Origin: Martelella mediterranea DSM 17316
Lineage (GTDB): Bacteria > Pseudomonadota > Alphaproteobacteria > Rhizobiales > Rhizobiaceae
Reading direction: 5' to 3'
DNA length: 64,000 nucleotides
NCBI RefSeq assembly: GCF_002043005.1
Contig: NZ_CP020330.1
Coordinates: 4,544,001 to 4,608,000, forward strand
In this document: one piece after another, positions 25,724-34,600 of the stretch
How the letters are laid out: every line of letters starts with the position of its first letter
Numbering within the stretch: position 1 is the first letter of the stretch
Program-made: the position numbers and the translations under genes
Notes under the pieces: model-generated
Told to the model about the DNA's origin: nothing
Seen by the model: the letters and a program-made list of their open reading frames with translations, nothing else
Database searches by the model: none

Positions 25724-26140
25724 ATGTCCCGACCCGAGCTTACCCATTTTGACGCGCTGATCTATGTGATGGTGATGGCATCCGCCGTCGACAGCGCGAT
25801 GAGCGACACGGAGATGGCGCGGATCGGACATATCACCCGCTCGCTGCCGGTGTTCGAGGGGTTCGACGAAAACGACCTTACCCGCATTGCCCATGACTGC
25901 GCCGGGATCGTGTCCGGGCCGGAGGGCATGGATATCGCGCTGGAGATCATCCGCGACACGCTGCCCAAGCGGCTTTACGACACGGCCTATGCGCTGGCCG
26001 TCGAGATCATGTCCGTCGATCAGGTCATCCGCGCCGAGGAAATCCGCCTGCTGCAGCTCCTCCGTGACAGGCTGCACCTCGACAAGCTGACCTGCGCCGC
26101 GATCGAACGCGGTGCGATCGCCCGGTACCGCACCGTTTGA
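25724..26140 (+). CDS. TerB family protein
   Basis: A 138-residue all-helical acidic protein of the TerB family. The pattern ALIYVMVMASAVDSAMSDTEMARIGHIT, repeated in weaker form as AYALAVEIMSVDQVIRAEEIRLLQLL, is the two-fold helical repeat with metal-binding acidic residues (D..MSD.E and VD..IRAEE) typical of TerB. Tellurite resistance genes are absent here, so a general metal- or envelope-stress role is more likely than tellurite resistance; that is an inference. It lies behind the S24 regulator on the same strand. Confidence 0.75.
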   Translation: MSRPELTHFDALIYVMVMASAVDSAMSDTEMARIGHITRSLPVFEGFDENDLTRIAHDCAGIVSGPEGMDIALEIIRDTLPKRLYDTAYALAVEIMSVDQVIRAEEIRLLQLLRDRLHLDKLTCAAIERGAIARYRTV

Positions 26141-26169
26141 GGCGATTTTCGGCGGCGTAAAAATATCAG

Positions 26170-26195
26170 CTTTAGTCTATTAGATAAAACTAAAG
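26170..26195. promoter_or_regulatory. Inverted repeat in the AT-rich leader of the glycosyltransferase gene
   Basis: CTTTAGT (26170-26176) and its complement ACTAAAG (26189-26195), 12 bases apart, sit in an AT-rich 206-base gap (26141-26346). A second dyad, GCCGT/ACGGC, follows near 26222-26243. Either may be an operator, or the first may be a terminator of the terB gene. Confidence 0.35.
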
Positions 26196-26346
26196 TATTT
26201 CTTGAATATATTCTCATAAAACGCCGTACACATGGCTGCACGGCACAGACCAAAATCTAGAAACAACATTTCTATCTTGCCTTTCCCTTCACCCTGAGTC
26301 TTTACTTGTAAAAAACAAAAGAGGGCGCGCGGTAAAGAGGGGTATC

Positions 26347-28224
26347 ATGTCCGTGTTCAGGCAGGCCGCCATCCGCACGCCGGATCGCGCCTCTGCTGCC
26401 CTGCGTTCGCTCCCGAAAGCGATCCGGAAGGAGCGCCAGATGTTGCACCGCCTCGGCTTTGACGAAAGCGTCATCGAGGACGGGATCAAGGCCGCGCTCG
26501 CCAACAACACCACGATCGAAAAGGAGCTTCTTTTCAGCGGCGCGATCGCCTCGGTCGACTATTACAGGAGGCTCGCCCGGTATCTCGTGCTGCCGTTCGA
26601 AAGCCGCATCGATCCGGATTGCGTCACGGACCGCACCGGGATCGACCGCCTCCTGGCGGACCCCCGCGGCCTCAGGCTCGATAGCGGAGAGACCGAGCGC
26701 CGCTTCGCGGTGGTGCCCACCGTCGGCGATCTTGCCGACCTTCATCTCCGTCTGGCGTCGCGGCCCGAAATCAGGCGCTGCGTCATCATCACAACGCCGG
26801 AAGCCGTGCGCGCTGCGGTATGGAAAACCGGCGAGGGCCGGCGGCTCACCAACGCCGTCAACGAGCTCATGGTCTGGGAGCCGCGCTTTTCCGCGCGGAT
26901 CGTCTTCTGGGGCAAACAGGGTTTCCTGCTCGGGGGAAGCGCGGCAACGCTTTTGGCCGGTCTGTTGTTCTTTCCCGCCGAGACCCTGCTGCTCGCCCAT
27001 ATCATATTCACGACGCTCTATCTGTTCGCTCTGCTCGTCCGTATTGCCGCGGCGCGGGCAAGGCCCCGCCCGCGCGCGCTCAAACCTGAAGCCGAGCCGC
27101 CGGACCTGCCGGTCTATACCGTGTTGATCCCGCTCTATCGCGAAGCCGGGATGATCCCGCAATTGTCGGAGAGTATGCAACGCATCAACTGGCCCCCCTC
27201 CAGGCTCGATATCAAGCTGGTTTGCGAGGCGGATGACGCGGAAACCATCAACGCCATCACGCGGGCGCGACTGCCGGCGCAATTCGAGCTGGTGGTCGTG
27301 CCCGCCGGCGGACCGCGGACCAAACCGAATGCGCTCAACTACGCGCTTTGCGGCGCCAGGGGCCGGTTCGTGGTAATCTATGATGCCGAAGACCGTCCGC
27401 ACCCCGACCAGTTGCGCGAAGCCTGGAACACGTTTCGACAGTCGCCGAAGGAGCTTGCCTGCCTTCAGGCGCCGCTCACGATCTCCAATGTCGGAAAGAA
27501 CTGGATCACGGGGCTTTACGCCTGCGAGTATTCAGGTTTGTTTCGCGGCATACTGCCCTTTCTCGCCCTTCACCGGTTTCCGATACCGCTCGGCGGCACC
27601 TCCAATCATTTCCGCATCGGCGTGCTGCGCGCCTGCCGCGGCTGGGATCCCTACAATGTCGCGGAGGATGCCGATCTCGGCCTTCGGATGCACCGGCTCG
27701 GCTATTATTGCGGGGCGATCACCGCGGAAACGCTGGAGGACGCGCCGACGGCGATCCGGCCCTGGATCGCCCAGCGATCGCGCTGGCTCAAGGGATGGCT
27801 CCAGACGGCGCTGGTGGCGCTCAGGGAACCGGGGCGGCTGCGCGACGAGTTGGGTCTGCTTGGCTTTGCGGTTTTCCTGGCCAATACCGGCGGGATGATC
27901 CTGTCATCGCTGCTGCACCCGCTCCTGTTCGTATCGGTGCTGACGACCGGCTGGCTGCTGCTCCACCCGGCCTCCAACCCCGGGCCGCTGCAGCAGATCC
28001 TGACCGGCATAGACCTGATCAACATCATCGCCAGCTACTGGATATTCCTGCGGCTCGGCGTGTCGAAAATGCGCAAGGAGGAAATGCTCGGCATGCGCGC
28101 AAGCGCCCTTTGGCTGCCGCTCTACTGGCTGATGCTGTCATTTTCGGCGTGGAAGGCATTCGTGGAACTCTACCACGCGCCGTATCTCTGGCGCAAAACC
28201 GAGCACAAGCCATCGGAAAAGTGA
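26347..28224 (+). CDS. Membrane glycosyltransferase family 2 protein with GspE-like N-terminal domain
   Basis: A 625-residue processive-type glycosyltransferase, likely making an extracellular polysaccharide or glucan from a nucleotide sugar. The N-terminal 150 residues resemble the MshEN/GspE-N fold (LGFDESVIEDGIKAALANNT, then YRRLARYLVLPFE). Two membrane spans lie near 195-240. The GT2 domain has VLIPLYREAGMI, DAEDRPHPDQL (DxD region, about residue 344), ADLGLRMHRLGY and the QxxRW motif in QRSRWLKGW (about 476). Three to four more spans follow at 505-610. GT2 proteins of this layout occur in rhizobia next to no other synthase subunits, as here. The product is not known. Confidence 0.78.
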   Translation: MSVFRQAAIRTPDRASAALRSLPKAIRKERQMLHRLGFDESVIEDGIKAALANNTTIEKELLFSGAIASVDYYRRLARYLVLPFESRIDPDCVTDRTGIDRLLADPRGLRLDSGETERRFAVVPTVGDLADLHLRLASRPEIRRCVIITTPEAVRAAVWKTGEGRRLTNAVNELMVWEPRFSARIVFWGKQGFLLGGSAATLLAGLLFFPAETLLLAHIIFTTLYLFALLVRIAAARARPRPRALKPEAEPPDLPVYTVLIPLYREAGMIPQLSESMQRINWPPSRLDIKLVCEADDAETINAITRARLPAQFELVVVPAGGPRTKPNALNYALCGARGRFVVIYDAEDRPHPDQLREAWNTFRQSPKELACLQAPLTISNVGKNWITGLYACEYSGLFRGILPFLALHRFPIPLGGTSNHFRIGVLRACRGWDPYNVAEDADLGLRMHRLGYYCGAITAETLEDAPTAIRPWIAQRSRWLKGWLQTALVALREPGRLRDELGLLGFAVFLANTGGMILSSLLHPLLFVSVLTTGWLLLHPASNPGPLQQILTGIDLINIIASYWIFLRLGVSKMRKEEMLGMRASALWLPLYWLMLSFSAWKAFVELYHAPYLWRKTEHKPSEK

Positions 28225-28232
28225 GGAGACCC

Positions 28233-28306
28233 TGGAGCGGGTAGCGGGAATCGAACCCGCGCGTTCAGCTTGGGAAGCTGACAGGCTACCATTACATCAT
28301 ACCCGC
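28233..28306 (-). tRNA. tRNA-Gly (anticodon CCC)
   Basis: Read on the minus strand from 28306 this folds as a complete cloverleaf: acceptor GCGGGTA paired with TACCCGC, a D arm with the AATGGTAG loop, an anticodon stem TCAGC/GCTGA around loop TTCCCAA (anticodon CCC), and a T arm with GGTTCGATTCC. The discriminator T and the CCA end are encoded. CCC reads GGG glycine codons. It converges with the glycosyltransferase gene, which ends eight bases away. Confidence 0.95.
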
Positions 28307-28377
28307 CCGTCCGACCATGCCGGAGGCCGTTCCATACCACTGCCCGCGCACCGGCGGCAAGCTGAAAAAGCGAGGGT

Positions 28378-29754
28378 TCAGCGAACCGGCTCCAGGCCGC
28401 CGGCAAGGGTGGGCAGCAGCTCCGAGACCGTCGGGTGGATGGGCACGGCCCATTGCAGGTCTTTGGCCGTGGCGCCCATATTGATCAGGTTCAGGACGGC
28501 GTGGATCGCCTCGTCCCCGCCGGGGCCGAGAATCGCGCCGCCGAGGAGCTTTCCGCTATCGGCGTCGGCGACGAGTTTCATCAGTCCCGCCGTTTCGCCC
28601 TTTTCCTTGGCGCGGGAGACGTTCGTCATCGGCCGGCTGGCGACCGCGACATTGTGGCCGGCCTTTTTCGCCTCCGTCTCGCTCATGCCGGCGCGGCCGA
28701 GCGGGGGATCGGTGTAAAGCGCATAGCCGGAGACGCGATCGTCAACCGAGCGGCTTTCGCCATCGAAAAGATTGGCGGCGACGATCTCGTAGTCATTATA
28801 GGCGGTGTGGGTGAAGGCCCCGCGTCCGTTGCAATCGCCAAGCGCAAAAATGCCGGGCTGGCTGGCCTGGAGATCGGGCCCGACGGTCACGAAGCCTCGG
28901 CCATCGGTGGCGACGCCCGCCTTGTCGAGACCGAGGTCATCGGTATTGGGCTTGCGGCCGAGCGCCACCAGCAGGTCTGTGCCGGTGGCGGTCCGGGTCT
29001 CGCCGCCGCAATCGGCATGCATGACGATGCCGTCGCCGCGCCGCTCGACGCGGATGCATTCCGCGCCGGTCATCACCGTGATGCCTTCATCCTCCAGAAA
29101 GCCGCGCACCGCCTCGCTGACCTCCGGATCCTCGCGGCCGATCAGATGCGCGCCGCGCTCCACCACCGTCACCTTGGAGCCGAAGCGGGCGAACATCTGG
29201 GCAAATTCCAGCCCGATATAGCTGCCGCCCAGCACAAGAAGATGCTCCGGCAGGCGATCGAGACCGACCATGTCGCTGTTGGTGAGATAGGGGATATCGG
29301 AAAGACCCTCGATATCCGGTATCGCGGCCCGGCCGCCCACATTGATGAAAATCTTCGGCGCTGTCAGCAGCTCATCGTCGAGCGCAACCCGGTCGGGACC
29401 GATGAAACCGGCATGGCCGCGCAGAAGCGCGACATTGTCGAGACCGGAGAGCCAGCTCTCGAGGCCGGACCGCGAGGCGCCGGCAATCTCGGCCGTGCGC
29501 GCCTGAACCCGCTTCATGTCAACGCTGATGCCGCCACCGATATCAACCCCGAAATCGGCCGCGCGCCGTGCCACATGGGCGGCGCGGGCGCTGGCGACCA
29601 TCGTCTTCGTCGGCGTGCAGCCGGTGTTGACACAGGTGCCACCGACCTGATGACGTTCGATCAGCGCGACTTTTCGGCCCTCGGCGGCAAAACGCGCGGC
29701 AAGCGGCGGCCCCGCCTGTCCCGCTCCGATGATGATGGCGTCGAATGTCCTCAT
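28378..29754 (-). CDS. FAD-dependent pyridine nucleotide-disulfide oxidoreductase (mercuric reductase/Lpd-like)
   Basis: A 458-residue flavoprotein of the disulfide oxidoreductase family. It has an N-terminal FAD site IIIGAGQAGPPLAARFA, the redox-active pair in GGTCVNTGCTPTK (about residue 40), an NAD(P) site VLGGSYIGLEFAQMFARFG (about 170) and a C-terminal dimer interface with the proton-relay histidines in AVPIHPTVSELLPTL. There is no MerR, MerT or second cysteine pair, and no 2-oxo acid dehydrogenase subunit nearby, so the physiological disulfide substrate is unknown. It overlaps the DUF4126 gene by four bases. Confidence 0.85.
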   Translation of the reverse strand: MRTFDAIIIGAGQAGPPLAARFAAEGRKVALIERHQVGGTCVNTGCTPTKTMVASARAAHVARRAADFGVDIGGGISVDMKRVQARTAEIAGASRSGLESWLSGLDNVALLRGHAGFIGPDRVALDDELLTAPKIFINVGGRAAIPDIEGLSDIPYLTNSDMVGLDRLPEHLLVLGGSYIGLEFAQMFARFGSKVTVVERGAHLIGREDPEVSEAVRGFLEDEGITVMTGAECIRVERRGDGIVMHADCGGETRTATGTDLLVALGRKPNTDDLGLDKAGVATDGRGFVTVGPDLQASQPGIFALGDCNGRGAFTHTAYNDYEIVAANLFDGESRSVDDRVSGYALYTDPPLGRAGMSETEAKKAGHNVAVASRPMTNVSRAKEKGETAGLMKLVADADSGKLLGGAILGPGGDEAIHAVLNLINMGATAKDLQWAVPIHPTVSELLPTLAGGLEPVR

Positions 29755-30209
29755 AGGCTCCACACGATACCCAATGCGGCAAGGATGGCAACCGCGTCCT
29801 CGATGAGGGCAGCCGGCAGATCGCGGCCGAACCGGGCTGCGAGCCGCTGCCGGACGGCAGCGCCGCCGAGCGTGCCGACCACCGCGCCGGCAATGCCGAG
29901 CACGAGACCCGCGATCCAGACGCCCGAGGCCGATCCGATCGCCGCGCCGCAGACCGCGCCCATGAAAATGCGCGCCCCGAATTGCGGAGGCACCTTGCGG
30001 CTGGGGGTGGAGGGAAGCTGGTCGGTGACGAATTCCGCGAGCGCCAGCACGCTCAATATGCCGACCGCCCAAGGCGAGGCCAGAAAGGAGAGCCATGAGC
30101 CGGAGAGATCGAGAAGACCCAGATAAGCGGCCCAGCTGATCGCAGCCGGCGCCGTCATCGCCCTCAAACCCGCAACAATACCGATTAACAACGCCAGAAG
30201 ATAAAGCAT
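29751..30209 (-). CDS. DUF4126 family membrane protein
   Basis: A 152-residue membrane protein of the DUF4126 family, with about four spans. Signatures are GIVAGLRAMTAPAAISWAAYLGLL at the start, LALAEFVTDQLPSTPSRKVPPQFGARIFMGA in the middle and an alanine/glycine-rich second half. Function is unknown. Start ATG 30209 is chosen because it opens directly with the first span; the frame is open for 11 more codons. The stop overlaps the oxidoreductase ATG (ATGA), so both are one transcriptional unit. Confidence 0.75.
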   Translation of the reverse strand: MLYLLALLIGIVAGLRAMTAPAAISWAAYLGLLDLSGSWLSFLASPWAVGILSVLALAEFVTDQLPSTPSRKVPPQFGARIFMGAVCGAAIGSASGVWIAGLVLGIAGAVVGTLGGAAVRQRLAARFGRDLPAALIEDAVAILAALGIVWSL

Positions 30210-30294
30210 GCCGCCAACTCCCAACCGATTGCGATTTGTCAATCTATCACGCCCTGTCCGGCGTGCAATCTGGAAAGCTGAATCGACGCGGCAC

Positions 30295-30542
30295 TTGACG
30301 CCGGCGATTTTGCGGCTAAGTCTGGTGCAGTCCGGCGCATCCTGGAGGAGCCGCGACGAACCCGGTGCCGGGCCCCTCTGGCGAGAGTTTGACGGCGCTC
30401 TCGTGATGTCGGTACCGCCCGCAAATTAGCCGGCGGACATGGTTACCATGCTTCAAAATCTGACGTTTCGGACGCGTGCGCGTAATCTTCGTGCATGCGC
30501 GCTTTTCTTTCATAGCTCCCTGCCGACAGGGGAGGCCCGTCC
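30295..30542 (+). promoter_or_regulatory. Long structured leader of the DUF475 gene
   Basis: The 333-base gap before the DUF475 gene contains no convincing ORF. TTGACG (30295) and TAAGTC (30317), 16 bases apart, could be a promoter. Downstream come several inverted repeats: CCCGG/CCGGG (30361-30372), CGAGAG/CTCTCG (30382-30403), the perfect palindrome CATGGTTACCATG (30438-30450), and CTCCC/GGGAG at 30516-30534 that holds the ribosome site. The last stem could hide the ribosome site, so translational control is possible. Confidence 0.4.
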
Positions 30543-31595
30543 ATGAAAGCCTCCACCCTTTCCTATTTCAAATGGGCGTTCATCGTCACCATTGCAGGGC
30601 TCGTGGCCAGCACGCTTTACGGCTATTTCAGCTTTGGGCTGAGCGGCGCGCTTGCCTTCCTGTTCATCACCGCCGTGCTTGCGGTGCTGGAGATTTCGCT
30701 ATCCTTCGACAATGCGGTCGTCAACGCCAACAAGCTCAAGACCATGAGCCATGTCTGGCAGCGGCGGTTCCTCACTTGGGGCATCCTCATCGCCGTGTTC
30801 GGCATGCGGCTGGTGTTCCCGCTGGTGATCGTGGTGCTTGCCGCCAAGATCGGGCCGCTCGCCGCCATTCACCTGGCCTTCGCCGAGCCGAAAGCCTATG
30901 CCGCGATCATGCATGACGCCCATCTGGCGATCGCGGCCTTCGGCGGCACATTCCTGCTGATGGTCGGCCTGTCCTATTTCTTCGATCATGAAAAGGACGT
31001 GCACTGGTTCGCGCCGCTGGAAAAGCCGATGGCGCGCCTGGCCGCGGTCAAGGGCATCGAAACCGGTATTGCGCTGGTTCTGGTGCTGATCTTCTCCAAA
31101 CTCGTGGACGATGGCCGGGCGGAGGAATTCTTCTACGCCGCGATCTACGGCCTGCTGACCTATCTCGCGATCGAAGTCTTCAGCGGCCTGATCGACGCGA
31201 CCCAGACGCAGACCGCCAAGGCGGCGGCGCAGGGCGGCCTCGGCGCCTTCATCTATCTCGAAGTGCTCGACGCCAGCTTTTCCTTCGACGGCGTCATCGG
31301 CGCCTTCGCGCTCACCAAAAACCTGCTGGTGATCGCGATCGGACTTGGCATCGGCGCGATGTATGTGCGCTCGCTCACAATCATGCTGGTGGACCGCCAG
31401 ACGCTGTCGCATTTCCGCTTCCTGGAGCACGGCGCGTTCTACGCCATTCTGGTGCTGGCGGTGATCATGTATGCCCAGACGCTGCTGCACATTCCCGAGG
31501 CGATCACCGGGCTTGTGGGCGCTGGCCTGATCGCGCTTTCGCTCTGGTCATCGATCCGATGGCGCAAGCTGCAGGAACTCGCCGAAACGCTTTGA
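30543..31595 (+). CDS. DUF475 family membrane protein (TerC superfamily, YkoY-like)
   Basis: A 350-residue polytopic membrane protein with about nine spans. The two acidic membrane motifs EISLSFDNAVVNAN (near residue 50) and EVLDASFSFDGVIGAF (near 240) are the paired signatures shared by DUF475 and TerC proteins. TerC-superfamily members are linked to Mn2+ efflux and metallation of exported enzymes in several bacteria, so a metal transport role is plausible here; it is not shown by the sequence. The preceding leader is long and structured. It converges with the hybrid kinase. Confidence 0.78.
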   Translation: MKASTLSYFKWAFIVTIAGLVASTLYGYFSFGLSGALAFLFITAVLAVLEISLSFDNAVVNANKLKTMSHVWQRRFLTWGILIAVFGMRLVFPLVIVVLAAKIGPLAAIHLAFAEPKAYAAIMHDAHLAIAAFGGTFLLMVGLSYFFDHEKDVHWFAPLEKPMARLAAVKGIETGIALVLVLIFSKLVDDGRAEEFFYAAIYGLLTYLAIEVFSGLIDATQTQTAKAAAQGGLGAFIYLEVLDASFSFDGVIGAFALTKNLLVIAIGLGIGAMYVRSLTIMLVDRQTLSHFRFLEHGAFYAILVLAVIMYAQTLLHIPEAITGLVGAGLIALSLWSSIRWRKLQELAETL

Positions 31596-31603
31596 AAGCC
31601 GGA

Positions 31604-31621
31604 CCGCCGACTATTCGGCGG
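31604..31621. terminator. Hairpin between convergent DUF475 and hybrid kinase genes
   Basis: Perfect seven-pair stem CCGCCGA / TCGGCGG with loop CTAT, lying nine bases past the DUF475 stop and covering the stop codon of the kinase gene. No T run on either side, so it is at best a weak bidirectional terminator. Confidence 0.45.
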
Positions 31622-34600
31622 CCGCCTTGTGGAAGATCGCGATCTGGTTGAGGAAGGCGCGCACCAGCGCGGGCTTGAGCGGCTTGTGCTGAACGGCGAT
31701 GTCCTCCTCCTCGGCCAGATCGCGGACCTCCTGGGTGCGGTCGGCCGTGATCAGCAGCGCCGGGATATGGCGCTGGTAGTGCTCGCGCAGGATCGTCACC
31801 GCATCGACGCCGCTTGCGCCATTGTCGAGATGATAGTCGGCGATGATCACGTCGGGAACGATATCGATGGCGCGCGCCTCCTCGTGCCCCCGCGCCACGT
31901 GAACCTCGGCGCCCCAGCCGCCGAGCAGCACCCGCATGCCCTCCAGGATCGCCTCCTCATTATCGATGCAGAGCACCTTGAGCCCGGCGATCGCCTGCCC
32001 GGGCAGCTTGCCGGCCGGTTTGGCCGCGGGTTGAGCGCTGTCGACGCCCGCCTCGGCCAGCGGAACGGACAGGCGAAACACCGTCCCCTCCCCCGGCGCG
32101 GAAGTCATCGAGACCGGGTGCTCCAGCATCCGCGCCAGTCGATCGACGATCGACAGGCCGAGGCCCAGCCCCTGCGCCGCGCGCGCGCCCTCGTCCAGCC
32201 GCGTGAACTCCTTGAACACGCTTTCGGCCTTTTCGGCGGGAATACCGATGCCGGTGTCATGAACCTCGATCACCGCGTGATCGCCCCTCAGCCTGGCGCC
32301 CACCAGCACCTTGCCGCTGACCGTATATTTGATCGCGTTTGACACGAGGTTCTGCACCAGCCGCCTCAACGCCTGCGCATCCGAGCGCACCTTGAGCGAA
32401 GACGGCACCACAACGAGTTCCAGGCCCTTTTCATCGGCGAGCGGCCGGAAATCGGTCTCGACCCGCTTCAGCGTGTCGCCGAGATTGACGGTGGTGAAAT
32501 GCGGCTTCATTGCGCCGGCATCGAGCCGCGAGATATCCAGCACCGCGCCGAGAATATCCTCGACCGATTGCAGGGCGGAATCGATCTTGTCGGAGAAGTC
32601 GCGGACCTCGCTTGCCGCCGGCAACCTTTCGCCGAGCGCGGTGGCATAGAGGCGGGCGGCGTTGAGCGGCTGGAGAATGTCGTGGCCGGCGGCGGAGAAG
32701 AACCGGGTCTTGCCGATATTCGCCTCGTCGGCCGCCGCCCGCGCCAGCCGCAGCGCCTTGTTGACCTCGGTAAGCTCGGCGGTGCGGGCTGCAACGCGCT
32801 GCTCCAGCGTCTCATTGGCCTGTTTGAGCGCGAGGTCGCCCTCGACGCGACGGGTAATATCGGTGAAGGTTACCACCATGCCGGCATCGGGCATGGCGCG
32901 CGACTGCACCTCGATGATCCGCTTGCCGCTTTCCAGCACCAGCGGAAAGGCGGTTTCGTGGGCGCGCAGCTTGCGCAGCGCCTCCTTCGCCTCATCGCCG
33001 GTCAGATCGCCGCGCGAGGACAGCCGGCCGATGATGTTGATCAGCGGATAGCCGACCTGGCCGACCTCTTCCGGCAGGTCGAGCAGCGCGCGAAACCGCT
33101 TGTTCCAGACGGTGAGCCGGTTGGCGGCGTCGAAGACGGCGATCCCTTCATCCATCTGCGACAGCGCGGTCTGCAGCAGGCCCTGATTATACTGCAGCGC
33201 CTCGCTCGCCTGATCGAGCAGGAAGGCGGCGTCGCCCGAGGCCGCCTCGGCACGCTGCAGCACCAGCGACAGCACCAGCCGCGCCGATGACGAGCCGATG
33301 GCGGTGCCCAGCAATTGCTCGGAGAAATGGATGAGCGCCATATCGGCCTGCTCGTCATCGGCCATCCTGCGCCCGGCCGTCCGCTCGAAGGTGGCGAATG
33401 ACCGCGCCGTTCTCTCCGAGCCGAGATAGCCTTTCAGCGTCTCACGCAGCACGCCGACGGACACGCCAGTGCCGATGCCGCGCGCGGTCGACTGCCAGCG
33501 CGCCTGGCGCTTGACGAAAATGCCGGACTGGATGCGCTCCAGCGGTCGCGCCGGGCGGCTGAGCGAGCCGATCACGAGGCCGGCAATATTGACCAGCAGT
33601 GACAGGCAGGTGACGTTGAGCAGGATATCGGCGTCCGGGCCGGTGAACAGGCTCGTCCCAGGAATGAGGAAATTCATCACCATGCCGGCGACGGCGGATT
33701 GATCCGGCCCGCCGAGGCTCGGCACGAACAGCAGATAGACCCAGGTGACGAAGCCGAGCGACAGGCCGACGATCGCGCCGCGGGCATTGGCATTGCGCCA
33801 GACAAGGCCGATGAACAGCGCTGGCGCCACCTGGGCAATCGCCGCGAATGCCAAAAGCCCGATCGAGAACAGGCCGCGATCGCTGTCGATATGGCGGTAA
33901 TAGGCATAGCCCAGCAGCATGACGCCGAGGATCGAGGCGCGGCGGACATTGAGCAGCAGCGCGTAGAAATCATGCCGCCGCCCTTCGCCGGCCATCATCC
34001 GCCTTCTCAGGAAGATCGGGTTGACGATATCGTTCGACAGCATGATCGCCAGCGCCACGGAGGCGACGATGACCATGGCGGTGGCGGCCGAGAAGCCGCC
34101 CAGAAACGCGATCAGCGAGATCAGCCGCTGGCCGGCGGCGATCGGCAGTTGCAGCACGTAGAGATCGGGATCAGCGCCGGGGCCAAGCGTCATCGCCCCG
34201 CCGATCGCCACCGGCAGCACCAGAATGTTGATCGCGATCAGATAGAGCGGAAACAGGAAGCGGGCGAGGTTCAACTCGCCTTCCGAGCGGTTTTCGACCA
34301 CGGTGACATGAAACTGGCGCGGCAGAAGCAGGATGGCGCAGGCCGAAAGCCCGGTCAGCAATATCCAGCGGCTGATCGGCGTCTCATAGCTGAGGGCCGC
34401 GGCCGTCACCGCGTTTTCGCGCGCCTGGGTCAGAAGATCGGCAGGCCCGTCAAACAGAATGAACAGCGCGAACAGGCCGACCGAGGCGAAGGCCACCAGC
34501 TTGATCACGGATTCCATCGCGATCGCCAGGATCAACCCGTCCTGGTGCTCCGTGGCATCGGTGTGGCGGGTGCCGAACACGATGGCGAAGCTTGCCAGCG

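Noticed and set aside
28378..29754. Mercuric reductase as the name of the disulfide oxidoreductase
   Set aside because: No N-terminal heavy-metal domain, no C-terminal cysteine pair and no mer genes nearby; only the general family is supported.
28435..30126. Long open frame on the plus strand opposite the disulfide oxidoreductase and DUF4126
   Set aside because: The minus-strand products have clear domain motifs; the plus-strand translation has none and no ribosome site.
30516..30534. yybP-ykoY Mn2+ riboswitch before the DUF475 gene
   Set aside because: The family and position invite it, but I could not find the conserved riboswitch core; only generic hairpins are visible.
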